From Prosthecobacter sp. (GTDB lineage: Bacteria; Verrucomicrobiota; Verrucomicrobiia; Verrucomicrobiales; Verrucomicrobiaceae): a stretch of DNA of 60,525 nucleotides. The stretch lies in contig JAFMIR010000023.1 of NCBI GenBank assembly GCA_017853885.1, positions 1-60,525 of the forward strand, given 5' to 3'. Below, piece after piece: positions 37,487-46,691 of the stretch. Each line of letters begins with the position of its first letter. The stretch's first letter is position 1. The notes beneath the pieces are model-generated. The model was given only the letters and a program-made list of their open reading frames with translations, made no database searches and was not told the DNA's origin. The position numbers were made by a program, and so were the translations under genes.

Positions 37487-37505
37487 GCAATTGAGACTCA
37501 ATCGC
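37487..37505. promoter_or_regulatory. Palindromic operator candidate between tonB and the receptor gene
   Basis: GCAATTGAG, a central A, then CTCAATCGC form a 9-1-9 inverted repeat with one mismatch; the inner TTGAGACTCAA is perfect. It is 78 bases upstream of the receptor start and about 100 from tonB. The size and position suit a metalloregulator such as Fur, but it is not a match to the canonical Fur box. Confidence 0.5.
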
Positions 37506-37582
37506 AAAAAGTGCTTGCGGGAATGAATGGCCACGCCACCATCGCTCTTCTTGCGACAGAATCTCAGTATCAAGCTTTCATT

Positions 37583-39769
37583 ATGCTCTCTCAACCTTCT
37601 TTGACTGGCCCCGCTATCGCCCTAGCTGCTCTTTTAGCCTTGGCCGTGTCTTCGCATGCACAAAGCCCTGCAGCGCCCACTTCCCCTTCCAAGCTTGCAC
37701 CCGAGGAATTGCCTGAAATCGTAATCACCGGAGAGGCCTTTGCTGGCACCAAGATTCAAGGTCCATTCCTGCCAGATGTGATGGAGGGAAAGATTTTTGT
37801 CGGAAAGAAAACCTCGGTCATTGATTTCGACTCGTTGCCCCAGATTCAAAGCGACAATTACCGCCAAGCCTTCACGAAGACCCCCGGCCTGTTGGTGAGC
37901 GAATTGTCAAACAACTCCCTGCTCTCCTTGGGCAGCCGTGGCATCGGCGACCCGCACGAATCACAAAACCTGCTCGTGCTGCGCAACGGAGTGCCCTTCG
38001 TGCTCGATATGTTCGGTTACCCGACCGTGTATTATGCACCGCAACTGGAATCTGTGGATCGCTTGGAGTATGTGCGTGGCGGCTCTTCCTTGCTCTACGG
38101 CCCCCAGCCCGGCGGCTCCCTGAACTATGTGATGCACCGGCCGCGTCTAGACCGTCCGTTTTCGTTCTTCACTCAAAATGTGTTGGGCTCTGGAAACTTG
38201 TGGAATCACTTCACCTCCATGGACGGCACTAGTGGACGCTTGAGCTACATGGTGAACTACAACCACCGCATGGGTGACAGCTTTCGCTCGATGAACAGCG
38301 ACTTCGAATTGAATGCGGGAAATGTGCTTCTCGGTCTAGACCTGACAACCGATACCCGCTGGCTGCTGGACTTCGACTTTTATCAGTCTGATGCCGGTGA
38401 GCCTGGGGGACTGACTTTTACGCCGGGAGCGGGCGCTTTGCTCTACAACGCGGACCGCAATCAGTCACAGCTGGCTTTTGACCGTGTGCAGGTCGAACGT
38501 TATTTCGCCACGTTGTCGTTGGAGCATGATTTCAACAACGAGACCTCCATGGTGTGGAAGGTTTTCGGCGGTTACTCGAACCGCACAAGCTTCCGTCAGC
38601 GCGGCACTGGCTTTGGCACGGCGCCCGCTGGCGCGGCTGCCGGCACCAACACGATCAGCGAACATCGCTACTACACGATCGGCACCGACCTGCGTTTCAG
38701 TCATGACTGGAAAGCCTGGAGCGGAGAGCATCATCTGACGGCCGGCCTCACCGCCGGGCGCACCCACGCTCCGCTGATCAATTCCCTCGGCGCGGCACCG
38801 AACGCCACGAGCGGAGCGGTCTATAATGACATCACGCGAAGCACCGAATACCTCGCGCTCTTTGTGGAGAACCAGTTCAAGTTTGGACGTCTCAGCATTG
38901 TCCCCGGTTTCCGCATGGAGAGCATCTACCAAAGCATCGAGGACCATGTGCGCCTCAACAGCAACACACTGGCCCCGCTGGCCCCCCGTCGCCAGGAGGA
39001 CGCCGAGCATGTGCCGCTGTTTGCGCTTGGCCTTTCCTATGAGGTGACTGCCAAAAGCTCCCTCTATCTCAATTTCTCCCAAGGCTACAAACCGGCGACT
39101 TATGCGGACACCCTGCCCATCGACAACAACGTGGCGAACACGGACGTCGATCCCGGGCACACACTGACCTATGAGCTGGGTTACCGGGGCAATCCCTCGG
39201 ACTTCATCAACTGGGATACCAGCGTGTTTTACATCGACTATGACAACCGTTTCGGCCAGACGACCGCCGGCGGCATCACTACGGTGGGCAACACTGGCCG
39301 CTCACGAAACATCGGCATCGACCTCGCCGCCGAGGTAGATCTCGTCGGCGTCATCGGTGGTGAAAAGGCGGTGAAACGCTTTGGAAATCTCGCTCTACAC
39401 GGTGCCTACGAATGGCTGGATGCCGAGTTCGTCAGCGGGCCTAACACCGGCCTCGCGCCTCAGTATGCGCCGGAGCACCTGATACGTGTCGGTCTAACCT
39501 ACCGCTGGCGGGAACGATTGAAGCTCTCACTGCTTCACACCTATGTCAGCGAGCACTACGCAAACGACAACAACACATTGAACTTCCAGATTCCTGCCTA
39601 CAACGTCACGGACATCACGCTTGAGGCAAAGCTTTGGCGGGAAAACGTCACCTTGCTAGCTGGCTTGAACAATGTCTTCAACGAAGACTACTACAGCCGC
39701 GTGCGTGCCAACGGTGTGGATCCTGCTTGGGGCCGTAACTTTTACGCGGGCATTCGATTCACTTTCTAA
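37583..39769 (+). CDS. TonB-dependent outer-membrane receptor
   Basis: This 728-residue receptor has a signal peptide (ending near SHAQ, about residue 27), then a TonB-box-like PEIVITGE. The plug domain (about residues 80-180) includes the GIGDPHESQNLLVLRNGVPF and VDRLEYVRGGSSLLYG landmarks. A 22-strand barrel ends in the RNFYAGIRFTF C-terminal Phe motif. VDRLEYVRGGSSLLYG and NLLVLRNGVPF resemble the FecA/Fe-siderophore branch. The ligand is unknown; iron-chelate uptake is the best guess. It is divergent from tonB-exbBD. The ATG at 37583 was chosen because it starts the signal peptide. Confidence 0.93.
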   Translation: MLSQPSLTGPAIALAALLALAVSSHAQSPAAPTSPSKLAPEELPEIVITGEAFAGTKIQGPFLPDVMEGKIFVGKKTSVIDFDSLPQIQSDNYRQAFTKTPGLLVSELSNNSLLSLGSRGIGDPHESQNLLVLRNGVPFVLDMFGYPTVYYAPQLESVDRLEYVRGGSSLLYGPQPGGSLNYVMHRPRLDRPFSFFTQNVLGSGNLWNHFTSMDGTSGRLSYMVNYNHRMGDSFRSMNSDFELNAGNVLLGLDLTTDTRWLLDFDFYQSDAGEPGGLTFTPGAGALLYNADRNQSQLAFDRVQVERYFATLSLEHDFNNETSMVWKVFGGYSNRTSFRQRGTGFGTAPAGAAAGTNTISEHRYYTIGTDLRFSHDWKAWSGEHHLTAGLTAGRTHAPLINSLGAAPNATSGAVYNDITRSTEYLALFVENQFKFGRLSIVPGFRMESIYQSIEDHVRLNSNTLAPLAPRRQEDAEHVPLFALGLSYEVTAKSSLYLNFSQGYKPATYADTLPIDNNVANTDVDPGHTLTYELGYRGNPSDFINWDTSVFYIDYDNRFGQTTAGGITTVGNTGRSRNIGIDLAAEVDLVGVIGGEKAVKRFGNLALHGAYEWLDAEFVSGPNTGLAPQYAPEHLIRVGLTYRWRERLKLSLLHTYVSEHYANDNNTLNFQIPAYNVTDITLEAKLWRENVTLLAGLNNVFNEDYYSRVRANGVDPAWGRNFYAGIRFTF

Positions 39770-39782
39770 CGACGAGCATACC

Positions 39783-41222
39783 TTATCGCGCATCACTTGC
39801 AGCCGCGGGTGCCTCTGCCTCCGACTTTTCCAAAGGTTTCACGGTAGGAGTCGGCGGGCGTGCCACGAAGGCATCGAAGACCAGAACGCCCTTCAGCGCA
39901 TCCACCGCACGTTCGAGCTGCTTGTCGCCGAGGTTGGCCAACTCGAGGGCTGCAATCTCGCCGGTGCCGTGTGCGACACGCCACTTCGCGATGCGGGCCT
40001 CGTCTTCCGTGGTGAGTGCGGCGATGATGTTTGGCTCCACCCCGTTCTCGTGAATCGTGCGGTGACTTGGCGTGTAGTATTTCGCGGTGGTCAGGCGCAT
40101 CGCCGCGCCATTTTTCATGGGCAGAATGGTCTGCACGCTGCCTTTGCCAAAGCTCGTCGTGCCCACCACGATGGCGCGCTTGAGATCCTGCAGCGCACCG
40201 GCGGTCAACTCGCTGGCGCTGGCGCTGCCGTGATTGATGAGCACCGCCACGGGATATTGGCGCGGCTCCTTGCCTCCACGAGGCGGGGTGCGGTAGGGCG
40301 GCGGATTTTGCGAGGCCACGCGGCCCTCCGTAGTCACGACGACCGTGCCCTCCGGCAAAAACTCACCGCAAATCTGCACCGCGCTGTCCACCAAACCTCC
40401 GGGATTGTTTCGCAAATCGAGCACCAAGGCCTTCATGCCCTGTTTTTCGAGCTGATCGAGTGCTTGGGAGAGCTCTCGGGCTGTGGGTAAATTGAACTGT
40501 GAGACACGCACATAGCCAATTGGGTACTCACCAGCCATTTTCTGCGCCAGCAGCATCGGGTCATGCACGGAGCTTTCGGCCAGCGTCTCATGCTTCACCT
40601 TGAATTCGAGGAACTGCTTCGTGCCAGGACGACGCACGGTGAGGCGCACCTCATCGCCCACCTTGCCTCTGAGAAGCTGCATGGCCTCCGCCACGCCGAC
40701 GGAGTCTGTGAGCACCTCATTGATGCGCACGAGTTGATCACCTGCCAACAAGCCTTCGCGTGCTGCGGGGCCATCGTCACGCACGGTAATGATCGTCAGT
40801 ACATTCCGCCGGAGCGCGATGGTAATGCCAATGCCTTCCGACGTGTCGCTCTGCTCACGCTGCATGTCCTCGAACAACGAGCGGCCCATGTACTCGCAGT
40901 GCGGATCAAGGCGGCTGAGCATGCCCTCCAGCGCCCCTTCGACGAGCTCCTCATAAGTCACCTTGGACTCATCAACATAGTTTTGCCGAACCATTTCCAT
41001 CGCTCGCGTGAGCATCTCGAGCTGGCGATACGCATCTTCCGGCGGCGGTTTGATAGCAGGTGTTGAGAGTACGGGTGCTGGCTTGGACGGCGCAGGCTGT
41101 GACGCCGGTTTGGCGGGGGGGGCCGCCGTCGTAGGTGCAGGAGCAGCTGTGGGCGTCGTCGGAGCCGCCCACAGGCTCATGGGGATGGCCAGAATCGAGA
41201 GGATGGCGGATGCGCTGCGCAT
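39783..41222 (-). CDS. C-terminal processing peptidase (S41 family, Ctp/PrcA-like)
   Basis: This 479-residue exported protease has a signal peptide (residues 1-18), then a Pro/Ala/Thr linker. An N-terminal helical part contains RAMEMVRQNYVDESKVTYEEL. A PDZ domain (about residues 170-250) includes GIGITIALRRNVLTI and GPAAREGLLAGD. The S41 core has the KALVLDLRNNPGG motif, the nucleophile Ser in NHGSASASE and the general-base Lys in SFGKGSVQ. It trims C-termini of periplasmic proteins. It lies 52 bases after the M29-like gene on the same strand and is convergent with the receptor. The ATG at 41222 is favoured; the frame is open far upstream but that part is the shadow of the next gene. Confidence 0.92.
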   Translation of the reverse strand: MRSASAILSILAIPMSLWAAPTTPTAAPAPTTAAPPAKPASQPAPSKPAPVLSTPAIKPPPEDAYRQLEMLTRAMEMVRQNYVDESKVTYEELVEGALEGMLSRLDPHCEYMGRSLFEDMQREQSDTSEGIGITIALRRNVLTIITVRDDGPAAREGLLAGDQLVRINEVLTDSVGVAEAMQLLRGKVGDEVRLTVRRPGTKQFLEFKVKHETLAESSVHDPMLLAQKMAGEYPIGYVRVSQFNLPTARELSQALDQLEKQGMKALVLDLRNNPGGLVDSAVQICGEFLPEGTVVVTTEGRVASQNPPPYRTPPRGGKEPRQYPVAVLINHGSASASELTAGALQDLKRAIVVGTTSFGKGSVQTILPMKNGAAMRLTTAKYYTPSHRTIHENGVEPNIIAALTTEDEARIAKWRVAHGTGEIAALELANLGDKQLERAVDALKGVLVFDAFVARPPTPTVKPLEKSEAEAPAAASDAR

Positions 41223-41274
41223 GATGGCACAGTGAACCGAGTCCATCGCCCGCGAAAGGGAGAAAAAAGACCGC

Positions 41275-42510
41275 TTACTCAGATGCGAGGGCATCGAGCA
41301 GGTATCTGCAGGGCTGGAAATGCTCGATGAGCACCTGGATCTTGCCATCGCGATGCATGCGAGCCTGCTTGATATCGAAATTCGGTGTCTTGTGGGGCGC
41401 GAAAAGGATGTCGTCGTGCGTAGCGTTCTGGTGACGTTTGAACTGCGCGGGCGTGATGTGTCCCCCAAGATGATCATCGCGGCCCGTGGCCATGTGGCAG
41501 GTGCCGAGCACTTTTTCATCTTGGATGTCCGCACCGGAGACTGGCAGCACTTGAGTGCCAAAACCGAGTTCACCCAACACACCGGTCATCGGATCATCCG
41601 CGAGTTTGGCATTGTGCGCATCGATGGTGGCCTGATGTCCCTCGATCAGCTCCGCCTTGATGATGCGACCCCCAGTGACCGTGAGCTTACCCAATGTACC
41701 GTCCTCGTATTTCAGGGGGAAGGTGCCTTCCGCGCTTGTCGGGACAAAATACACTTCACCTGCGGGCAAATTGGCAATATCAGGCGCATCACCTTGGCAG
41801 AGGCCATGGCTCTTCTGCGCCTCCTGACGGTTCAAGTCGAGATGAATGGACATGTCAGGACCGTTTTCGACGGTGAAATCGATCTCGACCCAGTCACTGC
41901 GTGTCATCGCGAGGCGTAGCTTTTCCGCGTCACGGCTCACCTCTTCATAGTCCACCGCAAGACCGGAATTTAAGATGACCTCGTTCAAACCATGCAGTGT
42001 GGCGCCTCGGAATCCGTATTGCTTGGCAAAAGCCGTCAACGGCGCGGTGGCGCTGAAGGTGGAGATGCAAAGAATGATGTCGTAGTTCGGATAAATGTCC
42101 TTTTCCAGGCTGAGCTTCCTTCCACTCATGTCCACGCAGTCGTCAGGCAGGTCGAGGTTGCTGCCCGTCGTCTGCGTGTAAGCATACATCTCGCCCCCTT
42201 TAAGCACGAGCTCATCGGCGACTCCCTTCTTCAGGCCCTGATAAAAGTAGTCATAGGCCCGCTTCTGCACCGCACGAGCTGGATTTTGCAGGAACGCATA
42301 ATCCTTGGCTTCAGCGAGATCTGGAAGGTCGATCAAGATGCAGATCGTGCGGCCAAACGTTGGTTTGAAGACGGTGCCGAGAAGACGTGAAAGGTCGAAC
42401 TTCGGAAACTGGCGGCCTAGGGCCGTGGACTGGATGGTGGACATGGAGGCCGTGATCATGGCGAGGAGGAATGTGCTCGCAATACGCCAGCGCCTCTCAT
42501 GCAGATTCAC
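41275..42510 (-). CDS. Aminopeptidase-like protein, M29-family resemblance
   Basis: This 411-residue protein resembles M29 (thermophilic) aminopeptidases in its C-terminal half. The landmarks are NLPAGEVYFVPTSAEGTF, then LGELGFGTQVLP, then EKVLGTCHMATGRDDHLGGH, which carry Glu and His residues expected for a two-metal site. The N-terminal half (a Rossmann-like region with ICILIDLPD and YDIILCISTF) agrees with the family. The start is uncertain: a GTG at 42510 overlaps the panC stop as GTGA, in line with the rest of this operon, but adds a 22-residue hydrophobic N-terminus; ATG at 42444 would give a plain cytosolic form. The substrate is unknown. Confidence 0.75.
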   Translation of the reverse strand: MNLHERRWRIASTFLLAMITASMSTIQSTALGRQFPKFDLSRLLGTVFKPTFGRTICILIDLPDLAEAKDYAFLQNPARAVQKRAYDYFYQGLKKGVADELVLKGGEMYAYTQTTGSNLDLPDDCVDMSGRKLSLEKDIYPNYDIILCISTFSATAPLTAFAKQYGFRGATLHGLNEVILNSGLAVDYEEVSRDAEKLRLAMTRSDWVEIDFTVENGPDMSIHLDLNRQEAQKSHGLCQGDAPDIANLPAGEVYFVPTSAEGTFPLKYEDGTLGKLTVTGGRIIKAELIEGHQATIDAHNAKLADDPMTGVLGELGFGTQVLPVSGADIQDEKVLGTCHMATGRDDHLGGHITPAQFKRHQNATHDDILFAPHKTPNFDIKQARMHRDGKIQVLIEHFQPCRYLLDALASE

Positions 42511-43358
42511 TTCAACTCGATGTTGTCAATCAAGCGCGCCGAACCCAAAAAGACTGCGATGGCGATGACCCGCAGCTCTGTGGCTTCAGTGGGTGCTTGA
42601 AGCGTCGAAGCATCAACGACCTGAACGTAGTCCACGCGGCCCAGCGGGGCCTCGACCGCGATTCGATCGAGAATGATCTGCTGCAGCACCTCGCCATCAC
42701 GTTCACCGCCTTGAATGTAAGCTTCACGTGCCTTCAGCAAAGCTGCCCGCAGCACCGGAGCTTGTGCACGCTCGCTGGGAGTGAGGTAACGGTTCCGACT
42801 GCTCATGGCGAGACCGTCTGCCTCCCGCACGGTGTCGATGCCGTGAATGACGATGTTGTAATCCAGATCACGCACCATGCGGCGAATGATGGCGAGCTGC
42901 TGATAGTCTTTTTTGCCAAACACCGCCTCGTCGCACTGCACCAAGTTGAAGAGCTTGGCCACGACCGTGCACACGCCATCGAAATGCCTTGGACGGCTTG
43001 CACCGCACAGCGTTTTCGATAGGCTCGTTTCGACAACTTGGATGCTGCGGTCCGGCAGATACAACTCCTCAGCGCGCGGAGCAAAAAGGATGTCCGCGCC
43101 ATTCTCGCGGCAGATCACCAAGTCTTCCTCAAGCGTGCGTGGATACTTCGAGAAATCTTCGTTCGGCCCAAACTGAAGAGGATTGACGAAAATGCTCACC
43201 ACGACATTCCCGGTATGCCCAGCGATCTCACGCGCCGCACGAATCAATGCCGCATGTCCCTCATGCAAAGCACCCATCGTGGGCACCAACACGCAACGCG
43301 TGCCACGGTTCATGCCCGACCATACGCGGAGTTGCTGGATATTGTCGATGAGGTTCAT
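42507..43358 (-). CDS. panC: Pantothenate synthetase
   Basis: This 283-residue enzyme condenses pantoate and beta-alanine with ATP, giving pantothenate for CoA. It has the ATP-binding PTMGALHEGHAALI motif, VSIFVNPLQFGPNEDFSKYPR, RPRHFDGVCTVVAKLFN, GKKDYQQLAIIRRMV and a KMSKS-like MSSRNRYLTP. The length is normal. It overlaps the upstream permease by an ATGA and the downstream peptidase by a GTGA, placing a biosynthetic gene inside an ABC transporter operon. The frame is open upstream, but only the part from 43358 matches the family. Confidence 0.96.
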   Translation of the reverse strand: MNLIDNIQQLRVWSGMNRGTRCVLVPTMGALHEGHAALIRAAREIAGHTGNVVVSIFVNPLQFGPNEDFSKYPRTLEEDLVICRENGADILFAPRAEELYLPDRSIQVVETSLSKTLCGASRPRHFDGVCTVVAKLFNLVQCDEAVFGKKDYQQLAIIRRMVRDLDYNIVIHGIDTVREADGLAMSSRNRYLTPSERAQAPVLRAALLKAREAYIQGGERDGEVLQQIILDRIAVEAPLGRVDYVQVVDASTLQAPTEATELRVIAIAVFLGSARLIDNIELK

Positions 43359-44200
43359 GATTTGAGATCGCGCGATTCGAAAACCGCGTAGCCAAGGCTG
43401 AAAAGGGTGATGTTTGCGGCGAAGACGACGGCATAGCCGCGAACCACGAGCGGCCAATCGATGGTCTCCGCCAACAGACGCGTCCACACGGCCATGTGGC
43501 GAGTGATCAGCAGGTGCTGGTAGCTTTCCATGAAGCCACTGTTTCGCAGGATGAAGTCTACCAATAGATATGACAGCGCCCCAATGGTCGCGGCAGCCGG
43601 CTTGATCGGGAAGCAGGAAAGAAAAAAGGCGATGCTCGCCATCGTCGTCATGCTCAAACCGAGGCCCAGCATGCCCCACGCGTAGCGTTTCAGGCCCTCG
43701 TCCCATTCGTAAAAGGACACGATATCCATATCCATGATCAGCACGCAGAAGCCTCCACCCCAGCCACACAGCACAAGGCCCAGCACGAAAGCCGTCCAAG
43801 CCAGAAACTGGATCAAAAAAAACGCGTAGCCAAAACAGGTCAGGTACTTCAGCAGCAACACACGAAAGCGGCTTACCGGTCGTGCGAGCAGCAGGCGCAG
43901 ATGCCCGTCCTCGCCTTCTTTGGCCACGATGTCTCCCGCGACGAGCGTGAGATACAACGCTCCGAGGAAGAAAACCGACATCGACACGACGATCAGCGAC
44001 ACGGTCAACGCCGAGAAGTAATAATCCATGCTCTCGCCCGAGCCCACGATAGCCCGCTGCACCGGTCCGAGGCCTTTCACTTTGATCAACCACAGGATCA
44101 GCACCTCCAGCAGCACAAAGGCACCAAACCCGAGGTAGGTGCGGCGGCGTGCGAAGAGCTTCAGCAGCTCACCGCGCCATTGCTGGAAGAACAGCATCAT
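43355..44200 (-). CDS. ABC-2-type transporter permease
   Basis: This 281-residue membrane protein has six membrane segments in the ABC-2 arrangement. The cytoplasmic amphipathic start FFQQWRGELLKLFARRRTYLG is typical, followed by helices with FGAFVLLEVLILWL. The EDGHLRLLLARPVSRFRVLLLKYL loop is the hallmark of these permeases. It pairs with the ATPase at 44197, which it overlaps by an ATGA, and with panC downstream (ATGA). The substrate is unknown; drug, lipid or peptide export are the usual options. Confidence 0.9.
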   Translation of the reverse strand: MMLFFQQWRGELLKLFARRRTYLGFGAFVLLEVLILWLIKVKGLGPVQRAIVGSGESMDYYFSALTVSLIVVSMSVFFLGALYLTLVAGDIVAKEGEDGHLRLLLARPVSRFRVLLLKYLTCFGYAFFLIQFLAWTAFVLGLVLCGWGGGFCVLIMDMDIVSFYEWDEGLKRYAWGMLGLGLSMTTMASIAFFLSCFPIKPAAATIGALSYLLVDFILRNSGFMESYQHLLITRHMAVWTRLLAETIDWPLVVRGYAVVFAANITLFSLGYAVFESRDLKS

Positions 44201-45090
44201 GATTTTGAAGAGAGTCCCATGTAGAGTTCCTCGAGTGTGCGGCGGTGCGGCTGCCAGCTTTGGACCTGCGCGCCACCTTGGACGAGCGCAGCAACAAGAT
44301 CGTGCGGCTCCATGCTCATCGGCACTTCAACGATGCCATGCTTGTCCATCTTCGCTCCGGTGCGATCCATAACCTCGCGAGCGAGGCCCATATCGTTCGT
44401 TTCGAGCTGGAACATGCGGCGCGTCTTTTCCTGCGAGGGCACCGTGCCCTCGAAGACTTTTTTGCCATCTTTGATGATGACGCAGCGATCACACATCTGC
44501 TCCACCTCGCCAAGCAAGTGCGAATTGAGCATGATGGTGAGGCCATGATGCTTCCGCAGATGCAGGATGAGCTCGCGAAACTCACGGATGCCCTCGGGAT
44601 CGAGCCCATCCGTAGGCTCATCCAGCAACAGCATGCGGGGTTGGGGCAGCAGGGCCTGCGCTAGCGCGAGCCGCTGTCGCATGCCATGGCTGTAAGTGGC
44701 GGTTTTTTGCTGGATGGCCCTCGTGAGATTCACCATCTGCACAACACGCTTCACCTCCACCTCGTCCCACCAGCCGGAGAGTGAGCAAAGGACCCGCAGG
44801 TTCTGCCAGCCGCTGAGGTAGTCGTAAAAATGCGCCGCCTCATAAATGGCACCGATTTGGCGAAGCGCGGTGGAGCGGTCTTTTTGCACACTGCGGCCGC
44901 CGATGCGCACCTCGCCCGCGTCCGGCCGCACCATGCCGAGCGTGATGCCCATGATGGTGCTCTTGCCAGCCCCATTGTGCCCAAGCAGGCCGAGAATCTC
45001 GCCTTCTTGGACCTCAAAACTCACATCATCCAACGCTAGACGGCCGGTGGGCCAGCGTTTGGTGAGGTGTTTGACTTCCAAGAGAGCCAT
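44197..45090 (-). CDS. ABC-2-type transporter ATP-binding protein
   Basis: This 297-residue ABC ATPase of the CcmA/NodI branch has Walker A GHNGAGKST (residues 37-45), the signature region YSHGMRQRLALAQALL and Walker B MLLLDEPTDGLD. The C-terminal extension, with EVEQMCDRCVIIKDGKKVFEGT, is typical. The SHGMRQ form of the signature is a normal variant in this group. It is the first gene of an overlapping run with the permease, panC and the M29-like gene. The ATG at 45090 gives the standard N-terminus. Confidence 0.94.
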   Translation of the reverse strand: MALLEVKHLTKRWPTGRLALDDVSFEVQEGEILGLLGHNGAGKSTIMGITLGMVRPDAGEVRIGGRSVQKDRSTALRQIGAIYEAAHFYDYLSGWQNLRVLCSLSGWWDEVEVKRVVQMVNLTRAIQQKTATYSHGMRQRLALAQALLPQPRMLLLDEPTDGLDPEGIREFRELILHLRKHHGLTIMLNSHLLGEVEQMCDRCVIIKDGKKVFEGTVPSQEKTRRMFQLETNDMGLAREVMDRTGAKMDKHGIVEVPMSMEPHDLVAALVQGGAQVQSWQPHRRTLEELYMGLSSKS

Positions 45091-45148
45091 GTGGACACAG
45101 ATGCTGGCGGAATTCGCTCCCACGCGCCACCAGTTTGATGCGTGAAGA

Positions 45149-46612
45149 CTATCCTAGCACCTTCTTCCGCACGATCTCAGTGACCATCTTTGGATTCGCT
45201 TTGCCTTGGCTGGCTTTCATGGCTTGGCCGGTGAACCAGTTCATGGCTTTCTCGTTGCCGCCTTTGACCTCGGCCACCTTGTCGGGGTTCGCAGCGAGGA
45301 TTTGCTCGACGATAGCCTCGAGAGCGCCGGTGTCGCTGACTTGCTCGAAACCTTTGGCCTTGATGATGTCAGCAGCGGGTTTGCCGGTGTCGAGCATTTC
45401 GGCGAAGACTTCCTTCGCCTGGTTGTTGCTGATTTTGCCAGTTTCGACGGTCGAAACAAGACGGCTGAGCGCGGCGGGCTCGATGGGGCACTCGGTGATG
45501 GCAAGGCTGCGGTCGTTCAGAGCGCCGAGGAGGTCGTTGAGCACCCAGTTGGCGATCTTTTTGGCGGGCACGGACTTGTCGGCAGCGACAGCGGCTTCAT
45601 ACCATGCGGCAAGGGCTTGTTCGCTGCTGAGCACGCTGGCGTCGTAGGCGGAGCAGCCGTAGTCGCGCTCAAAGCGGGCACGTTTTTCGTGCGGGAGCTC
45701 GGGGACGTGCGGTTTGACGCTGGCGAGCAGCTTGTCGGTGTGCAGCGGAAGCAAATCGGGATCGGGGAAGTAGCGGTAGTCGTGCGCGTCCTCCTTCGTG
45801 CGCATGAGCGTGGTCTCGCCACGGTCGTCGTCCCAGCGGCGGGTGCTTTGGATGAGTTTTTCACCGCGCTCAAGGGCGTCGATCTGGCGCTCGGTCTCGA
45901 ATTTGATCGCGCGGCGGATGGCGGACATCGAGTTGATGTTCTTGAGCTCGATCTTTGCGCCGAGTTCGGTGGTGCCTTCGGGGCGCACGCTGATGTTCAC
46001 GTCGCAGCGCATCTGGCCTTTTTCCATGTCGGCATCGCTGACGCCGCCGTAGAGCAGGATCTGGCGCAGGCTGCCGAGGTAGGCGACGGCTTCCTCGGCG
46101 CTGTCGATGTCGGGATCGCTGACGATTTCCATCAGCGGCGTGCCAGCGCGGTTGAAGTCGATCGTGGTGAAGCGGTCGTGGTGCGTGGATTTCGCCACGT
46201 CCTCCTCCAAATGGATGCGCGTGAGTTTCACGACCTTGCCGGGATTGGCGATGCTCTTCTGCGCATCTTTGGGATACGCGAAATCGTAAAGCGGCACGCC
46301 GCCGCCGAGGCACAGGGGCAGATCAAACTGGCTGATCTGGTAGTTCTTCGGCATGTCCGGGTAGAAGTAGTTTTTGCGGTCCCACTTCACGACGGGCGGG
46401 GTGGCGCAGCCGAGCATGAGGCCGGTGAGCAGCGTCTTTTCGATAGCGGCCTTGTTCAGCACGGGCAAAGCGCCCGGCAGGCCAAGGCAGGTCGGGCAGG
46501 TGTGCGTGTTCGGCTCCGCGCCATACTCGACCGGGCAGGCGCAGAACATCTTGCTGCGCGTGGTGAGCTGCGCGTGGACTTCGAGGCCGATGGTGAGGAT
46601 GTACTTGGGCAT
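45149..46612 (-). CDS. gatB: Asp-tRNA(Asn)/Glu-tRNA(Gln) amidotransferase subunit B
   Basis: This 487-residue GatB subunit of the transamidosome phosphorylates and amidates mischarged Glu-tRNA-Gln or Asp-tRNA-Asn. It has the opening KYILTIGLEVHAQL, and FCACPVEYGAEPNTHTCPTC with zinc-type cysteines. The kinase-domain motifs follow: KNYFYPDMPKNYQISQFD, HLEEDVAKSTH, DFNRAGTPLMEIVSDPD and CDVNIS. A YqeY-like C-terminal tail domain follows. GatA and GatC are not in the window. The ATG at 46612 gives the standard N-terminus. Confidence 0.97.
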   Translation of the reverse strand: MPKYILTIGLEVHAQLTTRSKMFCACPVEYGAEPNTHTCPTCLGLPGALPVLNKAAIEKTLLTGLMLGCATPPVVKWDRKNYFYPDMPKNYQISQFDLPLCLGGGVPLYDFAYPKDAQKSIANPGKVVKLTRIHLEEDVAKSTHHDRFTTIDFNRAGTPLMEIVSDPDIDSAEEAVAYLGSLRQILLYGGVSDADMEKGQMRCDVNISVRPEGTTELGAKIELKNINSMSAIRRAIKFETERQIDALERGEKLIQSTRRWDDDRGETTLMRTKEDAHDYRYFPDPDLLPLHTDKLLASVKPHVPELPHEKRARFERDYGCSAYDASVLSSEQALAAWYEAAVAADKSVPAKKIANWVLNDLLGALNDRSLAITECPIEPAALSRLVSTVETGKISNNQAKEVFAEMLDTGKPAADIIKAKGFEQVSDTGALEAIVEQILAANPDKVAEVKGGNEKAMNWFTGQAMKASQGKANPKMVTEIVRKKVLG

Positions 46613-46691
46613 GAGGGGGACCAATGCCCAGAATGACGCAGGACGAAGGGGCGGAAAGTGGTTTTTGCCCGATACCGGCGACTTTTGAAAC

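Noticed and set aside
45206..46636. Open frame of 476 codons on the plus strand opposite gatB
   Set aside because: It is the antisense shadow of a conserved, complete GatB gene in high-GC DNA; its protein has no motif or recognisable family.
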